A stretch of DNA of 64,000 bases from Cynocephalus volans (GCF_027409185.1 NC_084463.1:158511869-158575868); one strand, 5' to 3'. Positions 10,846-23,190 are shown, numbered from the stretch's first letter. The notes: generated from the sequence alone by a model not told the origin. Program-made: numbers and translations.

Positions 10846-13234
10846 AACCCCTGAGATTGGAAGGGACTTCCTCTGGTTCCCCCTCGACCATGTTTTAAAT
10901 TATAAGTTGTCATCCCCTTATGCAATAGACAGACGCCTTGGCTTTTCTTTGGCAGAGAGGACCCTACTGGACTGGTTTTGTCTCTGCCTATACTCACTGT
11001 AGAGATTGTTGCCCAAGCCTTGGCCCTCCTGAGATAAATGCAGTTTGAAGTAAGGATTTGTTCACACTGGTTACAACCATTCCCATTGGTTCACTCAAAA
11101 CTTAAAAAGAAAAAACAAAAAAACCAAAAAACCTTTAGTAATCCCTGGGCCAGATTCCATGATTCCATGTCCCTGTGTAATCCCACAGGATGGGGACACT
11201 AATGAAGATAAGGTTGCTTCACTTGGAGCCTGAATATGACATTTCTCAGTGGAGAGCACCCCTCACACAGATGTTGATACTGTTTCTGCCATCAGAGGTC
11301 TGGGAGGTCTCCACGAATGTGAGCTCATTCTCCTCCAGGCAGACGGGGAGGGCAAGGGTAGCGTGGAGGGAAATCCACGGCTCTCCAGGCGGCGGCCCTG
11401 CTTCAGCCTCATCTACAAGCATTTGCCCCATGGGTTCCAGCACTTGCTGTTCCTGAAATTGAAGAATCCCAAGTCTGGGCAATGAAACCACAGCCAAGAG
11501 TCGACATCCTGTGAGTGGGCCTGTTGTGGCCTCTCACTGTGGGCCCACGGAACATCCATCAGCCATGGACCTTTGGCGCAGGGGGAGCCTTTTGGTTTCT
11601 TTTAAAATTTTTTCCTGAGAATGTGGAAACACTGTATTGTAATTTATGTTTGAAATTTATTTAGTTCATGAAGTAGGTCTGCTCCTTCATCTTGACTTGT
11701 AATGGTCAGTTGTATGTAATGTATTTATATGTTAATTTGTTATGTATATAGTAGGCAGGTCTCGTCAGACTTGGCCCCATTAGTACATCAGTGTAGTTAA
11801 AGGACAGAAGGTGAAGATACTGACTAGTTACTAGAAGTACCTCATTCACCTGTGGGAAGAGAAGGGAAGCCTCTTCAGGGTGAATGAATGATAAGGCGGC
11901 TGCTTTCTGGCTCCTTCTTCCCCTGCAGTCTTGGAAACATGCGGAAGGCAGGGACAGAGACAGATGGATGCTGGGCCTATGGATCCAGCAAACCACAGCA
12001 ACTGGCGGCTCTGTCTAGAAACTTTACTGGGGGCAATATTACTAGGGATGGTAACCAAAGGAAACCAAAGAAATCATTTCAAACATTCATTGCTCAGAAA
12101 TATTCCTAGGGCAATTGGTAGTATTTTGAAAGCTTTCGGATAAGATGAAAGAAGACACCAAAATCTTTTTAAAAAATTCTGTCTAATCATTGACAACACA
12201 CAAAAACAACAACCAAACAAACAAAACCTCAGGGACAACATTTCTGGCATATTTGTGCTTTCCTATCGAGTTTCCCCTTAGGTTTGTTTTGTAGATGTTT
12301 TACAAAAAGTGTTGTCTGTGTGCTTTCCTAGGCTGAGCTGGCATAGGTCTGTTTCTGTGTTTTTATACACAGTCTGTGTTTCAAACTATTGGGAGGGATG
12401 GGAGTGGTGTACAACCCTCTATCCCCTACTTTCCAAGAGTGTAGTTAATTCTGACTGTGAAAGCCCACTTCTGCCCTAAAAACCTGGATACTACATGGTA
12501 AAGAGGAATGGTCTTTAACACTCCTGATAGGATATAAGGATCAAACAGAAAGATGAAAAGAAACTCGTGACTGAATTGCACCCAATTTTTTACACATTTG
12601 TCAAACTTGTGCTGAGAATAGTGTGTGGTTATATGATTTTTGAACGAAGTGGGGTATAAACAAGTGCAAACTGCCCAGGTCGTCCCGGGAGGCAAAGAAG
12701 GAAGAGGAGCTCGTGCTCCTTGTCTGTGCCAGTATCACTTTCCCGTCTGCTGTAGCTCCTGTGCTGCTCCCATCTGCATTAACTGATCCAAAACATGGGT
12801 GCCTCCTACATGAAAGCCAAAAACCACCTGTAAATGTGTGGATCACTAAAGGATGCCCATGAAATAGAGATAAATTTTAACTTAAATTTTAAAGTTGAAG
12901 AATATGCAACATTTATGAAATTACACATTTATTAAAAGTAGCGATGTGTGTGTAACTATTAAAGATGTGTTGTTGGTTTCCAAAAAGGAACACTGAAAAG
13001 TGTATTTTGAATGTGTGTGTTCCCAGAATTAGATGACAGTCCTTTGCTGATGCTGCTTTGTCTGGTGTAAATACAGTGGATCTCAATCTTTGGGGTGAGC
13101 TGAATAGCAGATCATCTCACATCCTTGAGCACCTCAGTCTAGTGAAGATGTCGTTATGTACAATAAAGTACGAGTGAATTAACTATGTGATGTTAACTAT
13201 TAATAAATTTTAACCTTTTTCAAAATAAAAAAAA
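10846..13234 (+). other. Retrocopied HK2 3' UTR with polyA signals
   Basis: About 2.4 kb of transcript-derived 3' UTR follows the stop. AATAAA hexamers occur at 13162-13167 and 13202-13207. The second is followed by a short, interrupted A-rich tail that ends at the right target-site duplication. The small open frames inside (for example near 11190-11500) are chance frames in UTR sequence. Confidence 0.82.
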
Positions 13235-13248
13235 TATGTTACTGCAAG
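13235..13248 (+). repeat. Right target-site duplication of the HK2 retrocopy
   Basis: Exact copy of the 14 bases at 7695-7708, immediately after the A-rich tail. Confidence 0.92.
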
Positions 13249-13800
13249 CATTAAATTACCTGTGTCTCTTACCTCATATATTTTTTTTATCAGCTTTTGT
13301 CTTATTCTTTTATTCTATTTTCTCTTCTGAAAATTTTAATATACTACTTCTCTCACCACCTATGTTTAATCTACTATTAAAACTTTAAGATCTTAATTTC
13401 ATATGCTATATTTTTAAAATGATGCTTCTATTTAGTTCTTTTTTTCCATGATTTTTGTAAAATATCGTGATTCCTAATTCCCTGTGAATTTTTTTAAATG
13501 ATGGCTCTTAAACATGGAGTGTGTAGATTTACAATATGTATCCAGTAATTTTAATTTGTAAAGTTATTGTATTTGATTTGACCATGTCTTTCATATATTG
13601 CCCAGTATTTTATATATTTCATATAATTCACCTTGTCTTTTATATATTGCTCGGCTTATTATGTACTTGATAAGCTTTCTCTATGTACTGGATATTACAT
13701 TCAAATCATCATGTATGAAAATGTGTGGAGGCCTTTAATGTTTTAGTTTCATCAGGATGTTGTCTGTGTTCCAATAGGCATTGAGAACACAAGTCTAGTA
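13249..13800 (-). mobile_element. Old LINE-like repeat; second part recurs near 21.6 kb
   Basis: The first 250 bases appear to continue the interrupted repeat left of the HK2 copy. From about 13500 the sequence (a 'gtagatttacaatatgtatc' type phrase, through a 'ttccaataggcattgagaac' type phrase) is recognisably related to 21600-21815. So a dispersed repeat family is present twice. Subfamily and orientation are uncertain. Confidence 0.4.
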
Positions 13801-15600
13801 CAACTTTCTCCCAATTTCCAGACTTAAAGTTAGTTTCCTGAGCACCTTAGTTGAGTCATATCTCAGTTTCAGACTGAAAAAGGTATGGTTTATCTCCTGA
13901 TCACTTTCGCACCTGTGTGTATGTGTCCATGGCCTGAATCCACATTAGGGAATATTTTCTCTGAATCTCCAACTTTGGGTTTTCCTTACATTTGTCCTTT
14001 TACCTGTAGGTCTATGAGGCCATAAAAGGTATAGCTCAGCCTCTCAGCAAAAGGATTTGGAACAAATCATCCACAGGTACCTCAATCATCTCTCTGAAAT
14101 TCTGGGTTTCCTTTGAACTTGGCTTAGCATAAATTATGCTTGAAAGATATAAAATATATATATTTTTACACTATTTGGACCTAATAGCTGGTCCTCAGGT
14201 AGCTTTTTTTAAAAAATACTGTTTCAGTGCAAAAAGTCTGCTACTCAAGGCAATAGACACCTGACCTCAGAATGATCCTGATGGTGACATGACCATTGCC
14301 AGCACTGCAATAGAACAACTCCAAGCCTTCCTTGCCTTAGTTACACATGTTGATGTTTGGGTGCTTTTTGACTTTCCTCGGAGCAAATAATTGATTGGAA
14401 TAGAAGTCAGAATCTCTCTTTTTGACCCCAAGCATACCAGTCTGTAAAATGTTAAGTTTCTAGAGAACTGTATACATGTTTTTGGCCTTATACCTTCACT
14501 TTTAGCAATAATCCTGCTTTTCATCTCAAAATCTATCACTTTGCTATTAGAAATTGCCCATAACTTAGTGTAGTTTCTTGATGTTGTCATTAAGATATGC
14601 CTTTCATATTTTCATTTTTATCCTATTATTTTCTAGCCTAAACATACTACTCAGTGGAAATTATCTATGACACCCTAACCAAAAGCCTTCTCAATCTAAT
14701 TTGACAATATACTTCTAAATCTGTGGTTATTCATCTCTTTCACATTTTATACAATTAGTCTTTTACTGAATGTTCTTTAGAGCCTGTTTGGTAACTAAAA
14801 TGAATGTTATAACCAATGTAACTTTTATTTAGAACTTCCAAATGAATTTGAAAAAAAAGAAAAATATGTACAGAAGATAATCTTGCTGTAATGTTTTTAA
14901 ATATAAATGCTGCCATATTTTAGGCTACTTTCTTCATTTCACAGACATTTCACTGAAGTGAAAATGCTGGAGATCATGGTACTTTTGCATTTTTGCAAGG
15001 TTTTCAAACATACACTTTCTCTCTTTATTAAAATAGAAATATTAACAAACTGAAAAAATAGTGAGAAGAAACTACAGAGAAAAGAAAACAAAAATCAATT
15101 AATAATCCTACATCTAAGTATATAATTCTTATATTTTATGTGTACTTTGTCCACTTACTTAACTTTATGTACGTTTATCAAAAGTTACACCTGTAAGACC
15201 ATTTATCTATCTATCGTGGACTTATTATTAAATATGTTGAACTCAATATATAGGTTTCTATTGCCTCTCTCTTCCCTCATAAATCCAATAATAATAGTAA
15301 TAATAATAATACATCAATAATTCAAATAAAGTCACATCATTAAAGACAGTACAAAAAATAAACACTATCTAATATGATTTTACTATAACTCCAGAAGCAT
15401 ACAAAGGTGGTGAAGAAGTGTAGTTTCATAGAGAAGAAAAAGCCTAGCTACAGCTAAGAATGCCTTGAATGACAGATCTAATGAACAGACAACATATTTT
15501 TTAGAGTGCATGAGAGGTTCTGGCTGCAAAAGCATGCAGTAATATGAACAAAATAAATCCTGAAGTGTTTATAAAAATACAAAGGGAAAAAGATAACCAT
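13801..15600. other. Intergenic, nothing recognised
   Basis: AT-rich sequence without a convincing gene. The 107-codon minus frame at 14267-14590 and the short plus frame at 15138-15320 show no family motifs. A small TAA-type microsatellite lies at about 15285-15320. Confidence 0.4.
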
Positions 15601-16938
15601 GATCTACTCAGGGGTCAGAAAAAATGGCACAACTTGCTCTACTGCATGTTGTGATTTATTTCAAAACTATAATAATTAAGAATATATGCAATTGCACATA
15701 CTTTAATGAAAGATACTAAAGAGTTATGAAACTGAATGAGATAGACTGTAGTTGATTGGGTCCAAATATTCATCATCTCAATATGTTCATAAATTTTTCA
15801 TATTTCATTACTGGTGAAATGTATTTCTGCACTCTTGAATTAGAGCTCAGCCATGTGACATGTTCGATGACATGATGGAAAAACAGACAGTGTGGCAATT
15901 CACAGCTTCGGCTTTAAGAGATTGTGAATAGTTTCCTCGGGCCTCTTACTTTGTGATATTTTCATAAATAGCAAACTAGTCTCAGGATGGTGAAAGACAA
16001 TGGCAGAACTGTAGTATGAAGCAAATTTTTCCTAGCCCCTACAACCTGAAATGGAGAAACATTAGGTGAACTGTAGATCTTTTAAAATAAATTATCTTCC
16101 TTTTAAGAAATTGGTTTTGGCACAGTTTTAAAAAGTGCAGCAATAGCTAACAGTAATGCTGATAATGCATACATGGACACTTAGTTTACAACAATGTTGG
16201 TGAGTTGACAGTGCAAACAGATAATAGATTTGTTATTCAGTAAATAGCATGTGAAGTGGAATATCCACAGGGCAGAAGCAAAGTAGTTAATGAATGCTGG
16301 TCTTGACTACAGCTCTACTATGCTCGGTTTGACCAAGATTGGCCCAACTTCCCATACATTCTCATTGCATGACCCAGGCGGAAGGAACACTCACTATTGG
16401 AGATATACGCTGCTCTCCAGGTTGAAGGCATAAGCTCAAGGAAAAAAGTAATTCAAACCACACAGTGGTATTTAAAGCTTCTTCTGTGGTGTAGTGTATA
16501 ACACCTTCACTCACTCTGCATTATTCAAAGCAAGTCACGTTGGAATTATCCTCTGTCTGCCTACAGGGAAGCATGTTGAACAAAGAAAAGAAACTGTCAC
16601 AGACCCAAAACTAATACCATTCACAGAAAAGAACTGCAAGTAACACTTTGAGGAATATATAAAAAGAACAAAATATAGTATTGAATATAATATAGAAGAA
16701 TGGCTTTTGACCTCAATTGTAGATAAATAAAATCTGAAACAATTACAAAAAAAAAAAGAATAATTAGAAAAGGAATGTATTTGACTAAGTTAAAATTCAG
16801 ACTTGTTCTTTATCAAAGGACATGAAGGAAGAAAGTATAGCCAAAGTCAAATACATTTTCAAGATCTATAACTGAAAAATGCATAATATTCATAATATAC
16901 AAAAAATTTTCAAGTAAATAAGAATAAAGACAAATAAT
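15601..16938. other. AT-rich stretch, probably diverged repeats; no gene
   Basis: No coding signal. From about 16600 the A-rich wording resembles old plus-strand L1. The piece 15800-16060 looks like a diverged interspersed repeat, but I cannot assign it. Confidence 0.35.
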
Positions 16939-17087
16939 TAAAGTCAGGTTGATAGTTGGGGGGGAGGGGGGAGGGAGAAGGGAGGGAGGTTTTGGTGATG
17001 GGGAGCAATAATCAGCCACAATGTATATCGACAAAATAAAATTTAAAAAAAATAAAAAATAAAAAATTAAATAAAGTCAGGTTGATA
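16939..17087 (+). mobile_element. Severely 5'-truncated young L1 insertion with target-site duplication
   Basis: A G-rich tract and an L1 3' end (GGTTTTGGTGATGGGGAGCA, then CGACAAAATAAAATTT and an A-rich tail) occupy 16955-17071. The exact 16-mer TAAAGTCAGGTTGATA flanks it at 16939-16954 and 17072-17087. Only the last part of the L1 3' UTR was inserted. The same 3' end occurs in the minus-strand L1 at 20.2 kb, marking one recent L1 family. Confidence 0.88.
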
Positions 17088-17777
17088 AATTGGCATATGA
17101 AGGCACTTCACAAAAGAAAAAAATCAGTAAAATATTAAAATATGACCTACCTCCAAATCAGATATATTGAAAATATAGCTACAATAAAGCATTTTACATA
17201 GAGCAAGATCATAAATTCTGATAATACTACATGTTGGTCAAGAAGAGGATTATATCTTTAGAACTAGTAAACATTGCTATTATAAGTATCAATTGATACA
17301 ATCATTTGAAAAATGGAGAGATAATTAAATGCATAATATTTTAGGTATCAATTCCATTGTAATGAGTACTTGTGTGACATACAAATTTTTATATGCCTAA
17401 AACTGAGATATGTCAAATGTTCATCATAGCAGATTTCATTATAGAAAGTTGAGATATTTATACCATAAAATATTAAATGGGAATAAATGAGAAGAAACTA
17501 TAAATATACATAACAATATGCATAATCTGTAAAGTTATAATGCTTGCTTATAAAAGTCAGATAAATGAAACACATAACGCATTATATCTTTCTTCTAAAG
17601 TTTGTAAAGAGGTAATGTCAATTTGTAGATTTTGAGGAGCATTGATAGATAGTGAATCCATATAAAAAAGCGAGTAGTTCATTATGATAAAAGTCATCCT
17701 TTTGACTATTGTTGGTAGTGGGAGGAAAGGTCTGGTAATTTTAGGGTGCTCTTAACATTCTGTCTATTGATCATTAA
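17088..17777 (+). mobile_element. Diverged plus-strand LINE-1 remnant
   Basis: Continues the repeat interrupted by the small L1 insertion. It contains L1-like ORF2/3' wording, such as a 'atcattataga aagttgag' type phrase and an 'ataaatgagaagaaac' type phrase, but no open frame. Confidence 0.4.
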
Positions 17778-20070
17778 GATCAGAGCAGAACTAAAGGAAA
17801 TAGAGACCCCCAAGAACAATAGAATAGATTAATAAAACAAAAAAGTTGGTTTTTCAAGAAGATAAATAAAATAGGCAAACCATTATCTAAGTAAACAATA
17901 AAAAGAGGAGAGAAGACCCAAATAACAAAAATCAGAAATGACAAGGTAGACATTACAACTGATACCACAGAAACACAAGAAATCACTAGAGACTATTACA
18001 AACAACTGCATGACTACAAATATGAAAATCAGGATGATATGGCTAAGTTTCTAAACACATAAAAACTACCAAGAGTGAACCAAGAAGAGATAGAAAACCT
18101 GAATACACCAATAACAAGCAAGGAATTTGAGGTGATAATTAACAATCTTCCAACAAAAAAAGGTCCAGGTTTGGATGGTTTTACAGCTGAATTCTATCAA
18201 ACTTCTAAAGAGGAGTTAATACCAGTTCTCCTCAAACTCTTCCAAACAATTGAAACAGATGCTATTCTCCGAAACTCATTCTATAAAGCCAATATAACTC
18301 TGATACCAAAACCAGATAAAGACACAAATAAAGAAGAAAATTATAGGCCCATATCCTTGAAGAACCTAGATGCTAAAATTCTCGACAAAATATTAGCAAT
18401 CAAAACACAGCAATATATTTAAAAAATTTTACAATATGATAAAGTAGGATTCATCCCAGGGATGCAAGGATGATTTAACATATGAAAGGAAATAAAAATG
18501 ATACATCACATCAACAAACTCAAGGACAAAGATAATATGATTATCTCAATAGATGCTGAAAAAGCACTTGACGAAATTCAACATCCCTTCATGATAAAGA
18601 CTCTCAACTAATTAGGTATAGAAGGAAAATATTTCAACACAATAAAAGCCATTTATGACAAGTCCACCTACAGTATCATTCTGAATAGGGAAAAATTGAA
18701 GGCCTTTCCCTTAAGAACAAGAACAAGACAAGGATGCCCACTCTCCTCACTTTTATTTAACATTGTACTGGAGGTACTAGCCAGAGTAATCAGGTAAGAG
18801 AAAGAAATAAAGGGAATCCAGATGGGAAAAGATGAGGTCAATTTTCTCTATTTGCATAAGACATGATACTATATATAGAAAAACACAAAGACTCTATCAA
18901 AAAACTCCTAGAGCTCATTAATAACTTCAATAATGTTGCAGGATACAAAATGAATGCCCCAAACTCAGGAGCATTTATATACTCACATAATGAACTAACA
19001 GAAAGTGAAAGAAAGTAAGCCCATTTACAATTGTCACAAAAAAATAAGTTACCTAGGGATCAATTTAACGAAGGAGCTGAAAGACATCTACAATGTGAAC
19101 TACAAATGATTTCTGAAAGAAATTAAAGAAGACAAAAAAGAAGAAAAGATATCCCATGCTCTTGGATTGGAAGAACTAACATTGTGAAAATGTCTATACT
19201 ACTCAAAGCAATCTACTGATTCAATGCAATCCCCATCAAAATACCAATGATATTCTTCACAGAAATGGAAAAAACAATCTTAACTTTTATGTGGAAAAAC
19301 AAAAGCCCCCAACAGACAAAGCAATCCTGAGCAAAAAAATAAATAAAGCCGGAGGCACAACACTACCTGACTTCACATTATTATACAAAGCTATTGCAAC
19401 CAAAACAGCAAGGTGCTGGTATAAAAATAGATATTCAGACCAGTGGAGTAGAATTGAGAACCCATAAATCACTGCTGAGGCTTATAGCCATCTGATATTT
19501 GACAAAGGCAGCAAAAATCTAAATTTGGAAAAGAGTGCCTCTTCAACAAGTAGTGCTGGGAAAAATTGGATATCCACATACAGAAGGTGAAACAAGATAT
19601 GCATATCTCACCATACACTAAAATCAACTCAAAATGGATTAAAGACTTAAGTATTAGACGTGAAAATGTAAAATTACTATAGGAAAATGTAGGAGAAACA
19701 CTTCAGTAATCAGGTCTGGGCACAGGCTTTAGGAACATGAGTTCAAAAGCACAAGTAGTGAAATAAAAAATAAACAAATGGGACTATATCAAACTAAAAA
19801 GTTTCTGCACAGCAAAGGAAACAAACAACAGAGTGAAAAGACAAGCTACAGAGTGGGAGAAAATTTTTGCTAACTATGTATCTGACAAGGGATTAATATC
19901 CAGAATATACATAGAACTAAAGCAATAATACAGTAAAAAAAAAACACATAACCTGATTAAAAAATGGGCAAAGGAGCTGAATAGACAGTTTTCAATGGAA
20001 GACATACAAATGGCCAACAGATACATGAAAAAATGTTCAACATCACTAGTCTTTAGGGAAATGCAAATTA
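17778..20070 (+). mobile_element. LINE-1 ORF2 fragment (reverse transcriptase region), plus strand
   Basis: ORF2 of a 5'-truncated L1. The longest open piece (18075-18422) encodes the reverse transcriptase start with [13 protein letters not shown] and [20 protein letters not shown]1 ORF2 supplies endonuclease and reverse transcriptase for target-primed integration. Here the frame is broken repeatedly. At 18857-18859 a TAA stands where the FADD catalytic motif has its first Asp. The element is interrupted at 20070 by a minus-strand L1 and resumes at 20897. Retrotransposition-incompetent. Confidence 0.85.
20055..20070 (+). repeat. Left target-site duplication of the nested L1
   Basis: AGGGAAATGCAAATTA here is repeated exactly at 20897-20912. 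Removing one copy and the insert restores the ORF2 sequence of the host L1. Confidence 0.9.
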
Positions 20071-20331
20071 TTATTATTATTATTATTTTTTCACTCAGAT
20101 CATTGAGTTTATTTTAAATGTAATGGGAAGCGATAGGGAGGTTTTATTTTTATTTTTTTATTTTTTTTAAATTTTATTTTGTCGATATGCATTGTGGCTG
20201 ATTATTGCTCCCCATCACCAAAACCTCCCTCCCTTCTCCCTCCCCCCTCCCCCCAACAATGTCCTTTCTGTTTGCTTGTCGTATCAACTTCAAGTAATTG
20301 TGGTTGTTATATCTTCTCCCCCCCCCCCCGG

Positions 20332-20365
<34 letters not shown>

Positions 20366-20896
20366 TTATATATTAATTTTTAGCTCCCACCAATAAGTGA
20401 GAACATGTGGTATTTCTCTTTCTGTGCCTGACTTGTTTCACTTAATATAATTCTCTCAAGGTCCATCCATGTTGTTGCAAATGGCAGTATTTCATTCATT
20501 TTTATAGCTGAGTAGCATTCCATTGTGTAGATGTACCACATTTTCCGTATCCGCTCATCTGATGATGGGCATTTGGGCTGGTTCCAACTCTTGGCTATTG
20601 TAAAGAGTGCTGCGATGAACATTGGGGAACAGGTATACCTTCGACATGATGATTTCCATTCCTCTGGGTATATTCCCAACAGTGGGATAGCTGGGTCGTA
20701 TGGTAGATCTATCTGCAATTGTTTGAGGAACCTCCATACCATTTTCCATAGAGGCTGCACCATTTTGCAGTCCCACCAACAATGTATGAGAGTTCCTTTT
20801 TCTCCGCAACCTCGCCAGCATTTATCGTTCAGAGTCTTTTGGATTTTAGCCATCCTAACTGGGGTCAGATGGTATCTCAATGTGGTTTTGATATGC
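20071..20896 (-). mobile_element. Young 5'-truncated L1 inserted in reverse, with 3' transduced tail
   Basis: On the minus strand this reads as the ORF2 C-terminus (open through 20380; includes [19 protein letters not shown] and [13 protein letters not shown]), then a 3' UTR with a GT repeat and C-run (20318-20362), the G-rich tract and the tail at about 20150-20180. Beyond this first A-rich tail come about 65 unrelated bases, an AATAAA (reverse complement at 20098-20103) and a second A-rich/ATA tail at 20071-20082. A flanking 16-bp target-site duplication encloses everything. This is the structure expected of an L1 that read through its own polyA signal and carried a downstream genomic piece. 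Confidence 0.82.
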
Positions 20897-20912
20897 AGGG
20901 AAATGCAAATTA
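20897..20912 (+). repeat. Right target-site duplication of the nested L1
   Basis: Exact copy of the 16 bases at 20055-20070. Confidence 0.9.
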
Positions 20913-21555
20913 AAACCACATTGAGATACCACCTCACTCCAGTGAGACTGGGTGTAATCAAAAAGATGGTTAATAACAAATGCTGGCGAGGGTGTAGAGA
21001 GAAGGGAACACTCTACACTGTTGATGACTGTAAATTAGTGCAATCACTATGGAAAACAGTATGGAGGTTTCTCAAACAACTGCATATAGATCTTCCATAG
21101 AACCCAGCAGTCCCTCTTCTGTGTGTGCACCAATAGGAATGGAAATTGTCATGTCAAAGGGAAACCTGTACTCCCATGTTCATCGCAGGTCTGTTTACAA
21201 TATCCATGATATGGAACAAACCTAAATGTCCATCAATTGATGATTGGATAAGGAAACTGTGGTATGTATACACTATGGAATACTACTCTGCCATTAAAAA
21301 GAATGAAATACTCCCATTTGCAACAACATGGATGAGCCTGGAGAAACTTATGTTGAGTGAAATAAGCCAAGAACGGAGGGATAAATGCTGCATGTGCTCC
21401 CTCTTATGTGAGAGCTAAGAGAGAAAGAAGGAAGGAAAGAAAGACCACATTAGTGCTGTGATCCAACAGAGGGAGGGAACATTACTAGGCCTACAAAGCA
21501 GGGTCAGGGGAAAATGTACCCTGGTACAGTTTCATCTTCCCCAGTTCTCTGTAAA
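20913..21555 (+). mobile_element. LINE-1 ORF2 C-terminus and 3' UTR start, continuation of the host L1
   Basis: The ORF2 C-terminus resumes after the nested insertion ([31 protein letters not shown] near 21290-21330) and stops at 21416-21418. The following 3' UTR is cut by another repeat at about 21555. Confidence 0.82.
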
Positions 21556-22000
21556 TGTTTATTTTATTTTATTTTTATTTTTTGTCTTCTTAATCATAAG
21601 GTATGTAGTTGATTTACAGTATGCATTCAAAAATCCTAATTTTTAATTATTGCAATTTGTTTCACCTCATATGTCTTTTATTGCCCTGTCTTTTAATGCG
21701 CTTTATCAATTTTGGTTATGTATCAGATGTCACCTTCAAAAACTTATGAATTGAGGTCTTCAGTGATTTGATCTTTACCAGGATAGTATTGTTATATGTT
21801 TTCAATAGGCATTAAAAAAATGAGAGATAATAAAAGAAGTAGTGAGCTAAAGAGTAGAAAACTCTCCTATCTACCAAAAGTGGATCACTGTGCAGTATGT
21901 TGTAAGAACACATTGTACCCCAAAATAGTACAAATATATTTAAAAATCAAACAAATTTAAAATTAAAAATAAAGAAAAAGAAATTAAATTAAAAAAGAGG
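21556..22000. mobile_element. Dispersed repeat (relative of 13.5 kb) and L1 tail
   Basis: A T-rich block at 21556-21585 looks like the A-tail of a minus-strand element. The sequence to about 21815 matches the repeat at 13500-13800. The A-rich segment at 21900-22000 may be the true tail of the plus-strand L1. Confidence 0.4.
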
Positions 22001-23156
22001 AAATGATAAAATGTACAATTCTTCTAAGTATAAATTCCATTCTAATGAGTACTATGTACAATATATTTGTATATATGCCCGTGTATATTTTTCAATATAT
22101 TTCCAATTTAAAATGATGATGTCATTGAATTAAGTAAAAGTCATATATTGCAATGAATTAGATTTTAATCTTAAAGGTAATATAAAACTATTGGACAAGT
22201 CTACGTTGGGGGATGTAATAAACTCATTTTACATTTTTCAAAATCATAACAGATAATCTAAGATCAGTGGCTTATATAAGATTAACAAACAAGGATAGTT
22301 TATTCATTTTGTATTAACTGCTAAAGACCAACTTAATGACAACGATGGCTCAGAGAGCAGACACTGAAGAAATAGATTTTGCAAATAGAAATATATAATT
22401 TATTGGCAGATGTTTGTGAGAGGCTGCAGAATACCGAATAATAAATGACATTTTTCCACTGTTTAATCCACTAAGTAGATGTGGATATCATTTATTGATA
22501 TGAAGGCTCGTAGGAGGGACAAGTTTATTGTGAGAATGGGTGATTGAAAAGTACATTTTATTATTCTTGGTCTCTGTACCACTCAGTAATGGAAATATGC
22601 ATGGTTAGAAGTACATTGAACTTTTTCTTGATACTCAGAATTATTTCAACACCTTTCTAATATATTACTTTGATACTCAAAAAATGAGTGACACATATAA
22701 TTTATAGTAATATTTTCAGCATCTGCTTGCTTAAAGTCTCATAATGTTTTTTTTGTAATTAAACTCCAAATCCTCATTTGATCTGAAATAAAGTTTAAGT
22801 TGAAACAAAATGTTCTGTTTTATACAACTTACCGAATCATTAGTGTTGGTTTTGAAACGAGAATGGATCAGGTCAAGAAAGTCATCAACTGTGTTTGCAG
22901 CTTTTTTATTGAGCACAACTTAAAGCTAATCCATAACATAAATCTCAGTTTTCATAAATTCCTAAATACAGACAACTTCTTTTTCATCCTGACTTCCACA
23001 GAGTCCAAAATAGAAATGTTGAAATATATTTCCTTATGAAACTTTCTAAGATGAGGTGAATCACAGTTCATTATATCTATGTAAAGCCAAAGATGATTGT
23101 AAGACACTCTGAACATGGTAAATAATGGCATATGCAATATTTAATTGATTTAACTG

Positions 23157-23190
<34 letters not shown>

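Larger units (their letters stand above)
7709..13234 (+). pseudogene. HK2P: Full-length processed pseudogene of hexokinase 2 mRNA
   Basis: This intronless copy contains a GC-rich 5' UTR (7709-8184), a damaged coding region (8185-10845), a long 3' UTR and a short A-rich tail ending at 13234, inside a 14-bp target-site duplication. HK2 phosphorylates glucose with ATP and is a 917-residue tandem duplication of two hexokinase domains. The end [16 protein letters not shown] and the start [12 protein letters not shown] identify HK2 rather than HK1. Lesions: the expected ATG reads AGG (8185-8187); frameshifts lie at about 8351-8375, 9058-9062 (two bases lost), 9213 and 9311 (one base lost each); 90 bp are missing in frame after 9735; and the C-half catalytic Asp is Ala. 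No internal introns and no promoter were seen. It is a dead retrocopy as a hexokinase, although CpG density is still high, suggesting a fairly recent insertion. Confidence 0.93.

Noticed and set aside
11190-11500. Short overlapping frames in the 3' part of the HK2 copy
   Set aside because: They lie in retrocopied 3' UTR and have no motifs.
20531-21100. 189-codon plus frame across the L1 junction
   Set aside because: It runs antisense through the nested minus-strand L1 and then into the plus-strand ORF2, so it is a chance hybrid.
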